In this document: positions 17,897 to 25,458 of the stretch, piece after piece
Position numbering within the stretch: the stretch's first letter is position 1
Layout of the letters: every line of letters starts with the position of its first letter
DNA from: Deltaproteobacteria bacterium
GTDB taxonomy: Bacteria; Desulfobacterota; DSM-4660; Desulfatiglandales; HGW-15
Reading direction: 5' to 3'
Assembly: GCA_016926135.1 (NCBI GenBank)
Contig: JAFGPH010000281.1
Coordinates: 1 to 39,540, forward strand
DNA length: 39,540 bases
The notes under the pieces: model-generated
What the model was told of the DNA's origin: nothing
The model's database searches: none
Seen by the model: only the letters and a program-made list of their open reading frames with translations
Translations under genes and position numbers: made by a program

Positions 17897-18766
17897 CTAG
17901 GGTAGAGAAGGAATGATCTTTTCCCAAAGGCGGGAAAGGGTTTTCCCCGCATTACTTGCGCAGGTAATCACCTCTTCTATCGAGGTTCCGGCCATGCAGT
18001 CGGGGAGGTTGACGTTGGTGATCGCCGCAATGACCATAACCCTGAGCCCGCAGTGCACTGCCGCGATCACTTCCAGCACGGTGGACATGCCTACGGCGTC
18101 CGCGCCGATCATCCGCAGAAATCGGGTCTCTGCCGGTGTTTCAAGGCTCGGGCCGAGGATCCCCACGTAGACTCCTTCCCTCAGGTGGACCCTGAGTCCC
18201 AGGGCTTCCTGTTTGGCCAGGTCGATGAGGTTCCGGTCGTAAACCCTCGACATGTCCGGGAAACGGGGACCCAGCGCGTCCAGATTGGGACCGATCAGGG
18301 GATTCATTCCCGTGAGATTGATGTGATCGGTCACGATCATCAAGTCCCCCGGGGCAAACAGGGGCTGGAGACCGCCTGCGGCGCTGGAGATAAGAAGGGT
18401 CCGGATTCCGAGCCCGGACATGACCCTCACGGGAAAGGTGATTTCTTGGGGGGTGTAGCCTTCATAGATGTGGAACCTTCCCTCCATGGCGATGACAGGT
18501 CTTTTTCCCAGGACCCCCATGACCATATTTCCCCTGTGCCCATGGGTGGTCGAAGTGGGGAAATGGGGGATTTTTTCATAGGGAAGGCGAACATGCCGAT
18601 CCATCCTGTCGGTTATGCCTCCCAGACCGGTGCCGAGGATCATGCCTATTTCAGGTTTTGACTCCATCCTCGAAGCGAGGTAATCGACGCTCTCGTGAAT
18701 GTGCTCTTCTAAAACTGATCCCTGAACCATTCCGAAGTCTTTGCTTTCTTTGTTCACAAATCCCAT
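17897..18766 (-). CDS. punA: purine-nucleoside phosphorylase (trimeric, 6-oxopurine type)
   Basis: Cleaves purine nucleosides with phosphate to free base and ribose 1-phosphate; cytoplasmic; 289 residues. Family motifs include GTGLGG near residue 45, FPTSTTHGHRGNMV, ISSAAGGLQPLFAPGDLM, GPSLETPAETRFLR (the Glu that contacts the base) and VGMSTVLEVIAA. The stretch AAITNVN carries Asn at the position that is Asn in 6-oxopurine phosphorylases and Asp in MTA phosphorylase, so inosine, guanosine or methylthioinosine is the likely substrate. This agrees with the deaminase just downstream, which would supply inosine-type compounds. The start is ATG 18766 with GGAGGAGG five bases before it. A leader of up to about 190 bases contains repeat copy A. 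Confidence 0.92.
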   Translation of the reverse strand: MGFVNKESKDFGMVQGSVLEEHIHESVDYLASRMESKPEIGMILGTGLGGITDRMDRHVRLPYEKIPHFPTSTTHGHRGNMVMGVLGKRPVIAMEGRFHIYEGYTPQEITFPVRVMSGLGIRTLLISSAAGGLQPLFAPGDLMIVTDHINLTGMNPLIGPNLDALGPRFPDMSRVYDRNLIDLAKQEALGLRVHLREGVYVGILGPSLETPAETRFLRMIGADAVGMSTVLEVIAAVHCGLRVMVIAAITNVNLPDCMAGTSIEEVITCASNAGKTLSRLWEKIIPSLP

Positions 18767-18892
18767 GAGGGCCTCCTCCGCTGCCGTCTTCAGCTAAGAC
18801 AGGACCCGGCGGGCGCTCCTGAAACGGGGTGCATCCCAGTGCCTGGCCCGGAAAAAACTTCGATATCACAGGGGCGGTAATGGGCAGCAGGC

Positions 18893-18935
18893 AAAGATGA
18901 GTTGCGGCCCTGAAAAACCACCCCCGGGGCGGCCC
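18893..18935 (-). repeat. dispersed intergenic repeat, copy A
   Basis: Read on the minus strand these 43 bases match copy B (13699-13741) at 37 of 43 positions. Just before the match a hairpin can form between CGGGGCG and CGCCCCG (about 18948-18925). In the plus-strand frame both copies encode the same short peptide start, MSCG then xExPPxGRP, but neither forms a convincing gene. The copy lies in the 349-base gap 18767-19115, about 130 bases before the phosphorylase start. Confidence 0.75.
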
Positions 18936-18960
18936 GTCAGACGCCCCGTATTCGTGAACG

Positions 18961-18988
18961 TATTTATGAAAAGGTGTACTTAGCACAA
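18961..18988 (-). promoter_or_regulatory. possible promoter for the phosphorylase-deaminase operon
   Basis: On the minus strand TTGTGC (18988-18983) and TAAATA (18966-18961) are 16 bases apart; both boxes are only partial matches. It would give a leader of about 190 bases that includes repeat copy A in sense orientation. I recognise no known purine, SAM or SAH riboswitch in that leader. Confidence 0.3.
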
Positions 18989-19058
18989 AAACGATCCTGC
19001 TGGAAGTGAGAACCACTCCGGATCGCAGGGCGCCGAAAGCCCCCCTTTCATCCCGGAC

Positions 19059-19086
19059 TTGACAAAAAAGGAAATTCCGCTACCAT
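19059..19086 (+). promoter_or_regulatory. predicted sigma-70 promoter for the lytic transglycosylase gene
   Basis: TTGACA (19059-19064) and TACCAT (19081-19086) are separated by 16 bases, giving a short leader of about 22 bases to the GTG at 19116. The leader carries GGAGGAGGT six bases before the start. A perfect -35 and the position make this a good candidate. Confidence 0.65.
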
Positions 19087-19115
19087 AGGACGCACTTCAT
19101 TGGAGGAGGTCAGAA

Positions 19116-19739
19116 GTGGATCCGGGAACACCGAGTACCATCAAGGCGGCCGCCCTGCACTGCCTAGCCCTTTTTGTTGGGATTGGCATCATGATTCTCG
19201 CCTACCCCGGAGAGGTGACCCACATGGAAAGGGTGCCCAGGCCGACCCCTCAGCAACCGGTCAAGACAGTCAGGCCTGACCGCATGCCTCGCGTTCAAGG
19301 GCACCTGAACGTGGGGAAGATCGCCCGGGCGGAAAAGCAATTTCACGCGCACATCGTTGCCGCCTCCCAAAAGCATCGGGTTGACCCTGCCTTGGTCAAG
19401 GCCATCATACTGGCGGAATCCGGATACGATCCGAATGCCGTTTCCCCTAAAGGGGCGGTGGGCCTGATGCAGCTCATGCCTCGCACAGCCGATGCGCTCG
19501 GGGCCAAGGACTCGTTCGATCCGAAGCATAACATCAATGCCGGCGTGAAGTATCTGAGCACCTTGATCGCCTATTTTGAGGGAAACCTGCACATGGCCGT
19601 GGCCGCATACAATGCAGGTATTCAGAGGATAGAGAGCCGTAGAACCATTCCCAGGGCAACCCAGCGCTTTGTTCGAACGGTTCTTGAATACTACGATTAT
19701 TACAGGTGGCGGATGGAGCAGCCCGGTAACGGGGTGTAA
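19116..19739 (+). CDS. membrane-anchored lytic transglycosylase (SLT domain)
   Basis: Cleaves the glycan strands of peptidoglycan, forming 1,6-anhydro ends; acts in the periplasm. The 207-residue protein has one N-terminal hydrophobic segment (about 11-30) that serves as anchor or signal, a Pro-rich linker, then a family-1 SLT domain. Catalytic Glu101 is in LAESGYDPNAVS, followed by GAVGLMQLMPRTA and VAAYNAGIQRI, all standard for the fold. The start is GTG 19116 after GGAGGAGGT. It is a single-gene unit with its own promoter, read divergently from the purine operon; 177 bases without recognisable features separate it from the PHP gene. Confidence 0.93.
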   Translation: MDPGTPSTIKAAALHCLALFVGIGIMILAYPGEVTHMERVPRPTPQQPVKTVRPDRMPRVQGHLNVGKIARAEKQFHAHIVAASQKHRVDPALVKAIILAESGYDPNAVSPKGAVGLMQLMPRTADALGAKDSFDPKHNINAGVKYLSTLIAYFEGNLHMAVAAYNAGIQRIESRRTIPRATQRFVRTVLEYYDYYRWRMEQPGNGV

Positions 19740-19916
19740 GACCCGTGCCCCCTCCCGCGGGACCCAATCACCCGTGTTTTGTTCTTGATTTATCTCTCCC
19801 GCCTAATATAGAAACCTTACATCTTCCCGGCCTCTTCCGTTCGTTCCGGCCCTGTTTCGAGGCGATGGACGTGCGGTTCTCACCGTCCGGAGGCTGGGCT
19901 CCGGTGGTCGTTTTCC

Positions 19917-20828
19917 ATGAAGATTGATCTCCACATCCATTCCATATTCTCAGACGGTCGTATGGGCGTAGAGGACATCTTCCACACCGCAAAGGAACGG
20001 AACGTGGACCTCCTCTCCATCACGGATCATGATTCCCTCGACTCACAGCAATCCGCCGGGGATATGGCCGCACGATACGGCATGCTTTACCTCAGCGGTA
20101 TTGAACTGAATGTGACCTATTCCCATCCCCGGTACCAGCAGGGGAAAACGGTTTCCCTGGATTTCCTCGGTTACGGCTATGACATACGGCACGGGCCGCT
20201 TGCGGAAAAGCTGACGGCGTTGCGGGACTACAGGGAAAAAAGGGCGCGAATAATCCTGGATCGGGTCAACGAGGAACTGGCAAGGGAAGGGTTGCCGCGG
20301 CTCACGCCGGAGGACATGCGTGAGATTCAAAACTCAGTGGACGGCACGTTTGGCCGGCCACATATTGCGGACTATCTGGTCAGGAAAGGATTGGCTGGGA
20401 CCAGGCAGGACGCCTTTGACCGCTATCTGGTGAAATGCAACGTGCCGAAGATGCCCCTTTCCCTGGCCGAAGCCTCTTCCCTGATTCGGGATGCCGGGGG
20501 GAAGGTCATCTTTGCCCACCCCGGGAATCCAAGAGGGACATCCCTTGTGGCGCTGACCTCTTCCGTGAAGGAGCAGCAGGAGATCATCCGCGAGACCATG
20601 CTGCCCCATATCGACGGTGTGGAATGCTGGCATTCCAGCCACGACGCGGAGACATCGACCTCCTACCTTTCCTTCACGAGGGAACTGGGCCTGATGGCTA
20701 CAGGGGGGTCCGACTGCCACCAGCAACCCCTTCTCCTGGGCACGGTGCGGGTTCCTGAATGGGTGGCCGACCAGTTCGATTTCCATGAAGGACACCTCGG
20801 AATGCCTCGAGATTCCAGGAGGAGTTGA
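19917..20828 (+). CDS. PHP-domain phosphoesterase
   Basis: A 303-residue PHP-family metal-dependent phosphoesterase resembling RNase AM/YciV-type enzymes, which remove 3' phosphates from 3',5'-nucleoside bisphosphates or act as 5'-3' exoribonucleases on short RNA. Metal ligands are visible in DLHIHSIFSDG (HxH) at residues 4-14, SITDHDSLDS (DHD), a conserved Glu in SGIELNV, VIFAHPGNPRG, and GGSDCHQQP near the C terminus. The length equals the YciV family. The start is ATG 19917; the ribosome binding site is weak. It overlaps or abuts the next gene, whose ribosome binding site lies within its last codons, so the two are coupled. The function within the family is inferred. Confidence 0.88.
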   Translation: MKIDLHIHSIFSDGRMGVEDIFHTAKERNVDLLSITDHDSLDSQQSAGDMAARYGMLYLSGIELNVTYSHPRYQQGKTVSLDFLGYGYDIRHGPLAEKLTALRDYREKRARIILDRVNEELAREGLPRLTPEDMREIQNSVDGTFGRPHIADYLVRKGLAGTRQDAFDRYLVKCNVPKMPLSLAEASSLIRDAGGKVIFAHPGNPRGTSLVALTSSVKEQQEIIRETMLPHIDGVECWHSSHDAETSTSYLSFTRELGLMATGGSDCHQQPLLLGTVRVPEWVADQFDFHEGHLGMPRDSRRS

Positions 20829-20833
20829 GAGCA

Positions 20834-21832
20834 TTGACTTCCATGATTGAAGATCTCCTGGATCCGGCCTCCCTCCCCGACAGGACCGACAGCGTCACTT
20901 TGGTTCAGACGCACATATCCTCCGTCATTGTCGCTGACGAGTTCGTTTACAAGATCAAAAAGGCGGTCAACTTCGGATTCCTGGACTTCTCCACCCTGCA
21001 CAAGCGTGAGCACTACTGCCGTCAGGAGGTAACGCTTAATCAGCGACTGGCGAAAGACATCTACCTCGACGTTCTCCCGGTCAGGTACGACGGCAAGCGC
21101 CACCGGATAGGGGGAGGCGAGGGAAAAACCCTGGATTATGCAGTGAGAATGAGGAAGATCCCCGATAAGGTACTGATGAAGTCCCTGTTCCAGGAGGGGA
21201 GACTCCGGGCCCGGGATCTGAAGGCGATTGCCCTCGTGCTGGCCTGGTTTCACAGGAATGCCGAGGGTTCCATGGAGATCGACGCCTTCGGGAAAGCCGA
21301 AAGCTTCAAGGTGAATACGGACGAGAACTTCCAGCAGACGAAAGACTATGTGGGGAGGACGATAGAAGAAGACGACTACGGTTCCCTGAAGACCTGGACC
21401 GAGCGGTTTTACACCCGGAACCAAGACCTTTTCCTTGACCGGATCACAAAGGGTAAGATCCGAGACTGCCATGGCGATCTCCACATGGAACATATCTGCC
21501 TGACCGATCCCGTATCCGTAATAGACTGCATCGAATTCAACGATCGCTTTCGTTACTCCGATACCATTTCAGACATCGCCTTCCTCCTGATGGACCTGGA
21601 GTACCATGGGGGCATAGACCTTGCCGCGGAAATTTGGGGATATTACGCCGCGGAAACAGGGGAACGGGACGTGGAGGCCCTTTTGACGTTTTATAAGGTA
21701 TACCGTGCCTATGTGCGGGGAAAGGTGAACAGCTTTCAGTTTGACGACGGGCAGCTGGGGGCCGCCGCGAAGGAGCAAGCGGCCCTGAGGGCGAGAAGGT
21801 ACTTTCAACTCGCCCGGTCTTACATACGCTGA
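20834..21832 (+). CDS. APH-family (aminoglycoside phosphotransferase-like) kinase
   Basis: A 332-residue protein kinase-like-fold enzyme of the COG2187 type. The Brenner-like catalytic motif is CHGDLHMEHI with catalytic Asp near residue 215, followed by the metal-binding VIDCIEFND. VYKIKKAVNFGFLDF near the N terminus gives the ATP-binding lysines. Despite the name, such chromosomal proteins are not resistance genes and their substrate is unknown. In many genomes this domain is fused to a C-terminal P-loop kinase; here that part is the next, separate gene. The start is probably TTG 20834, nine bases after AGGAGGAG; ATG 20843 is the alternative. The gene begins just after the PHP stop. Confidence 0.83.
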   Translation: MTSMIEDLLDPASLPDRTDSVTLVQTHISSVIVADEFVYKIKKAVNFGFLDFSTLHKREHYCRQEVTLNQRLAKDIYLDVLPVRYDGKRHRIGGGEGKTLDYAVRMRKIPDKVLMKSLFQEGRLRARDLKAIALVLAWFHRNAEGSMEIDAFGKAESFKVNTDENFQQTKDYVGRTIEEDDYGSLKTWTERFYTRNQDLFLDRITKGKIRDCHGDLHMEHICLTDPVSVIDCIEFNDRFRYSDTISDIAFLLMDLEYHGGIDLAAEIWGYYAAETGERDVEALLTFYKVYRAYVRGKVNSFQFDDGQLGAAAKEQAALRARRYFQLARSYIR

Positions 21833-21846
21833 AGGGGAGGATCTCC

Positions 21847-22449
21847 ATGAAAGAACCGTTCAAGACATTCATCCAGAGGGAACTGGCTCCGCAGAGTGTG
21901 CTTATTGCCTGCGGGCTCCCGGCTTCTTACAAGACAGAAACCACGGAGGTCATCGGCAGGCTCAAAGGCTATCTCATCCTCAGGACGGACATGATACGCC
22001 TTGAAGTCTTGAGGAATGAGGACATCTTTGACGAGAAAGTGGCATCCAGCATGGACAAGAGAAGGCTTGTCTACGACGAGATGTTCAGGATGGCGGATGA
22101 GCTGGCCGGCAGGGGGGAAGGTATCATCCTGGATGCCACCTTCGTCACCCAGACCTTGAGGAGACGCGCCGCAGAGGTCGCCGCGAGGCACGGCAGGACC
22201 TTCATCATTCAGCAGACCCATTGCCCTGAGCAAGTGTCTCTCAGGAGGATTTCCGAACGATCGAGAGAAAATTACGAATCCAACGCGCTCACGGAACAGG
22301 CCTATCTCAACAACGTGCGCAAGTTCGAGCCTGTGGATCTGGGCGACCTCAAGGCACGGCATCCTGAACTCAGGATCCTGCATCTTCTGGTCGATACCGC
22401 TTCGGATCATGAGGACGAGTGGGTTGTCATCGGTCAGAACCTTCGATGA
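21847..22449 (+). CDS. P-loop kinase-like protein (COG0645 type) with altered Walker A
   Basis: A 200-residue P-loop NTPase of the zeta-toxin/gluconokinase-like AAA_33 group, equivalent to the C-terminal half of fused APH/P-loop proteins. The nucleotide loop, residues 23-30, is GLPASYKT; the second glycine of the GxxxxGK[ST] consensus is tyrosine. LRTDMIRLE gives the Asp of the substrate site, GIILDATFV the Walker B-like Asp, and SERSRENYESNA the LID region. It starts at ATG 21847 after GGGGAGG, 14 bases behind the APH-like gene, so the pair surely works together. The substrate is unknown. Whether the altered loop still binds ATP is open. Confidence 0.8.
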   Translation: MKEPFKTFIQRELAPQSVLIACGLPASYKTETTEVIGRLKGYLILRTDMIRLEVLRNEDIFDEKVASSMDKRRLVYDEMFRMADELAGRGEGIILDATFVTQTLRRRAAEVAARHGRTFIIQQTHCPEQVSLRRISERSRENYESNALTEQAYLNNVRKFEPVDLGDLKARHPELRILHLLVDTASDHEDEWVVIGQNLR

Positions 22450-22521
22450 TGCCTCGTGTCGGGAAGCAGGGGATCTCCAGCGAGATGATCCGTAAGGAGG
22501 AGAAAAGGAACCCGTGGAAAC

Positions 22522-24258
22522 ATGAAGGTACAGAAAAAGATCGGAATTCTGAAAGGGAAAATTCTCGCTGGAAGGGGAGAAATCCCCTCTGATCTGGTCC
22601 TCAGGGGCGGGAGGATTGTCAACGTCTTCTCAGGGCGGGTCCAGGTGTCTGATGTGGCCGTCCACAAGGGCTCCGTCGTAGGCCTCGGAGCCGGCTACCA
22701 GGGGAGACGGGAAGCACATCTGGAGGGAAAATGGGTGGTTCCGGGCCTCATAGACGGCCACCTCCATATTGAGAGCAGCATGCTCATCCCTTCCAGGCTG
22801 GCCTTCGCCCTGCTGCCTTGGGGAACTACGGCCCTCATTTCCGATCCCCATGAAATTGCCAATGTGATGGGCCTTCAGGGAATCCGGTTCATGCTGAGAG
22901 AAAGCCGTCGGATCCCCATGGACATTTACTTCATGGCCCCGTCCTGCGTCCCTGCAACCCACCTCGAGACCTCTGGGGCGCACATCACGGCCTCAGACCT
23001 CAGAAGACTGAGGACGCAACCGAGAATTCTGGGACTCGCTGAGATGATGAACTACCCGGGTGTGCTCGGAGGTGTTCAGGAGGTCATGGAAAAGCTGATC
23101 CTGTTTCAGGAAGGTCTCATCGACGGCCATGCGCCGGCACTGGCGGGGCGTGACCTTCAGGCCTATCTGAGCGCGGGCATCCGGTCAGACCATGAGACCT
23201 TTGATCGGAAAATAGGACTGGAGAAGGTCAACAGCGGTATGATGCTCATGATCCGGGAGGGGAGCTCCGCCAAGAACCTGGAGGAACTGATTCCCCTTGT
23301 GACACAGGAGAATTGGTTTCGATTCTGCTTTGTTTCAGACGACTTGCACCCAGGGGACATTCTCAGAAGAGGGCACCTGAACTTCATGATTCAGAAGGGG
23401 ATCCGCCTGGGAATGGATCCTGTTACTGCGGTTCGGCTGGCTACCATCAGCCCGGCCGTTCACTTCGGACTGAGGGATAGAGGGGCGGTGGCACCGGGTT
23501 ATCGGGCCGATCTCGTGGTTCTGGAGGACCTGGACAGCTTTTCGGTGGAGGCGGTCTATAAGGACGGGCGACTGGTTGCAGAAAAGGGAAATGTTTGCGT
23601 CCCTTACAGGAAGCAGCATTCAAATGAGGAAGCAAGATCCATGAACGTCCCGCCTCTGACCCCTGAAGACTTCCGTATACCCGCCCGGCGCGGACGGGCC
23701 CGGATCATGGAACTTGTCCCAGGCCAGATCACCACCCGCGTTCGCTTTGAGGCTGTCAAGACGGAAGGAGGGTATGCGCGTTCTGATACGGACGCGGATA
23801 TCCTCTTCATGGCTGTGGTGGAGCGTCATCGAGGTTCCGGCAGGATAGGCAGGGGGCTGGTGAGGGGTTTCGGCCTCAAGTCGGGGGCCCTGGCCTCTTC
23901 CGTGGCTCACGACTCCCACAACATCATCGCAGTGGGCGTTAGAGATCGGGATCTCTGCAGGGCCGTCATGGAACTGCGAGAGATGGGGGGAGGTATGGTC
24001 GCGGCCACTGCCGACGAGGTGCTGGCCAGGGTTCCCCTCGAGGTGGCGGGACTCATGACCGCCGCCCCCATTGAGGAGCTTGATCGGCAGTTGGAGGACA
24101 TCCGCAGGGCAACCTCCACGCTGGGATGCAGGATCCCTGAACCCTATATGGTGCTCTCCTTCCTGGCCTTGCCCGTGATCCCCGAGCTGAAGCTCACGGA
24201 CATGGGACTGGTGGACGTGAATCGCTTTGATCTGGTGCCACTCTTTGATGAAGGGTAA
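22522..24258 (+). CDS. ade: adenine deaminase
   Basis: Deaminates adenine to hypoxanthine and ammonia for purine salvage; cytoplasmic; 578 residues, the usual length of the bacterial Ade type. The amidohydrolase core shows GLIDGHLHIESSM (HxHxE) near residue 75, SDPHEIANVMG near 115, EMMNYPGVLGG, GHAPALAGRDL, and SDDLHPGDILRRGHL. The C-terminal domain has VAHDSHNIIAVGVRD, also typical. The start is ATG 22522; an AAGGAGG lies 21 bases upstream and a nearer AGGA 12 bases away, so the ribosome site is not ideal. It works on the same purine pool as the phosphorylase and deaminase at 16.6-18.8 kb. NAD kinase follows after 13 bases. Confidence 0.95.
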   Translation: MKVQKKIGILKGKILAGRGEIPSDLVLRGGRIVNVFSGRVQVSDVAVHKGSVVGLGAGYQGRREAHLEGKWVVPGLIDGHLHIESSMLIPSRLAFALLPWGTTALISDPHEIANVMGLQGIRFMLRESRRIPMDIYFMAPSCVPATHLETSGAHITASDLRRLRTQPRILGLAEMMNYPGVLGGVQEVMEKLILFQEGLIDGHAPALAGRDLQAYLSAGIRSDHETFDRKIGLEKVNSGMMLMIREGSSAKNLEELIPLVTQENWFRFCFVSDDLHPGDILRRGHLNFMIQKGIRLGMDPVTAVRLATISPAVHFGLRDRGAVAPGYRADLVVLEDLDSFSVEAVYKDGRLVAEKGNVCVPYRKQHSNEEARSMNVPPLTPEDFRIPARRGRARIMELVPGQITTRVRFEAVKTEGGYARSDTDADILFMAVVERHRGSGRIGRGLVRGFGLKSGALASSVAHDSHNIIAVGVRDRDLCRAVMELREMGGGMVAATADEVLARVPLEVAGLMTAAPIEELDRQLEDIRRATSTLGCRIPEPYMVLSFLALPVIPELKLTDMGLVDVNRFDLVPLFDEG

Positions 24259-24271
24259 AGGAGGCTGTAGT

Positions 24272-25174
24272 TTGAATATGGGCGAACCTTCCATCGGAAT
24301 CATATACAAAAACCGGTTTGACCCGGCCAGGGTAGAGGCGCAAAGGCTGGCGGAATGGCTGAAGGCGAGGGGTGCATCGGTATTTCTCGATGAGATGAGT
24401 GACCGGAATCGAGGGGACCTTTTTCAGGCCGAACCTCCGTCCGGAATCCCCACGGATGTCAACTGGGTGGTGGTGCTCGGCGGCGACGGTACGTTGCTGG
24501 GAGCAGCCCGCAGGCTGGGGAGATACGGGGTTCCCATACTGGGCGTGAATTTGGGGGGTTTAGGTTTTCTCACGGAAATCACCCTCAAGAGGCTTTACGA
24601 TGCCGTGGAAATGATGATGGAAGGACGGCTGGAAGTGGAAGAGAGGTTGATGCTCGATACCAGGGTGGTTCGAAAAGGTGAAGAGATATGCCGCTTTCAG
24701 GTATTGAACGATGTGGTCGTCAGCAAAAGGATTCCGGCCAGAATTATTGAACTGGAAGTCAGCATCAATGAGGAATTCCTGACCACCTTCAGGGCGGACG
24801 GTCTGATCATCGCAACCCCCACGGGTTCAACGGCCTACAATCTCTCCGCCGGCGGTCCGATCCTGCACCCGACGCTCGATACCTTCATCCTGACGCCGAT
24901 CTGTCCCTTCACCCTTACCAATCGGCCCATCATCCTGCCCGAGACCCACAGGGTGGAGATCTCCCTGGCCAAGGAGGTGGACGAAGAGGTCAGTCTCACG
25001 TGCGATGGTCAGGTCGGATTCGATCTTCTTTTCGGGGACAGGGTTACCATCGGGAAGTCGGAGGAGAAAATCCGCCTGATCAAATCCCCGAACCAAACGT
25101 ACTTTGAGATTTTGAGAACGAAACTGAGATGGGGCGGCGCCACGTACAGAAGCCATGGAGACAGTCAGATATAG
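24272..25174 (+). CDS. nadK: NAD kinase
   Basis: Phosphorylates NAD+ to NADP+; cytoplasmic; about 300 residues. The diagnostic GGDGTLLGAARRL motif lies near residue 70, followed by LGVNLGGLGFLTEI, and FRADGLIIATPTGSTAYNLSAGGP, which binds NAD. SLTCDGQVGFDL in the C-terminal all-beta domain is also conserved. The start is uncertain: TTG 24272 lies seven bases after AAAGGAGG and is preferred, while ATG 24278 is two codons further. An open frame from 24227 would overlap the adenine deaminase gene and is not needed. The DUF4911 gene overlaps its last 20 bases. Confidence 0.95.
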   Translation: MNMGEPSIGIIYKNRFDPARVEAQRLAEWLKARGASVFLDEMSDRNRGDLFQAEPPSGIPTDVNWVVVLGGDGTLLGAARRLGRYGVPILGVNLGGLGFLTEITLKRLYDAVEMMMEGRLEVEERLMLDTRVVRKGEEICRFQVLNDVVVSKRIPARIIELEVSINEEFLTTFRADGLIIATPTGSTAYNLSAGGPILHPTLDTFILTPICPFTLTNRPIILPETHRVEISLAKEVDEEVSLTCDGQVGFDLLFGDRVTIGKSEEKIRLIKSPNQTYFEILRTKLRWGGATYRSHGDSQI

Positions 25175-25412
25175 TTTCTGCGTTTGCCGAAGCGACATAG
25201 CCTATTTGCGGACCACCATTGAATCCTATGACGGAACGGCCCTGGTGACGACCGTGGATCCGTCTCGGGCCATGATCGAAATTCGCGTTGCACCCGGCTG
25301 CGAGCGGCTTGTCTTCGAACTGCTGGATCACCTGAGCAGAAACGAAGAGATCGCTCTAAGGATGCCGGATGAAGGCAACGCAGCAGAAGGGTGTTTTTTA
25401 GCAACCTGCTGA
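25155..25412 (+). CDS. DUF4911 domain protein
   Basis: An 85-residue soluble protein of the DUF4911 family. The family pattern is visible at residues 12-47: RSDIAYLRTTIESYDGTALVTTVDP, then a beta-strand AMIEIRVAPGCE (given here in pieces), and a helix ending VFELLDHLS. The fold is probably a small alpha/beta domain. No function is known. It starts at ATG 25155 within the end of nadK (20-base overlap) and is followed after 46 bases by miaB, so the three are likely one transcript. It has five cysteines, but no clear metal motif. Confidence 0.82.
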   Translation: METVRYSFCVCRSDIAYLRTTIESYDGTALVTTVDPSRAMIEIRVAPGCERLVFELLDHLSRNEEIALRMPDEGNAAEGCFLATC

Positions 25413-25458
25413 GCGATGATGAACTTTTTTCCCGGCAGGGACAGGGAACTCCACAGCC

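Noticed and set aside
18767..18960. Purine, SAM or SAH riboswitch in the phosphorylase leader
   Set aside because: The leader is long and structured, but I could not match the conserved cores of any of these classes.
18651..19016. 121-codon minus-strand open frame across repeat copy A
   Set aside because: It overlaps the start of the phosphorylase gene in another frame, has no ribosome binding site and is explained by the repeat.
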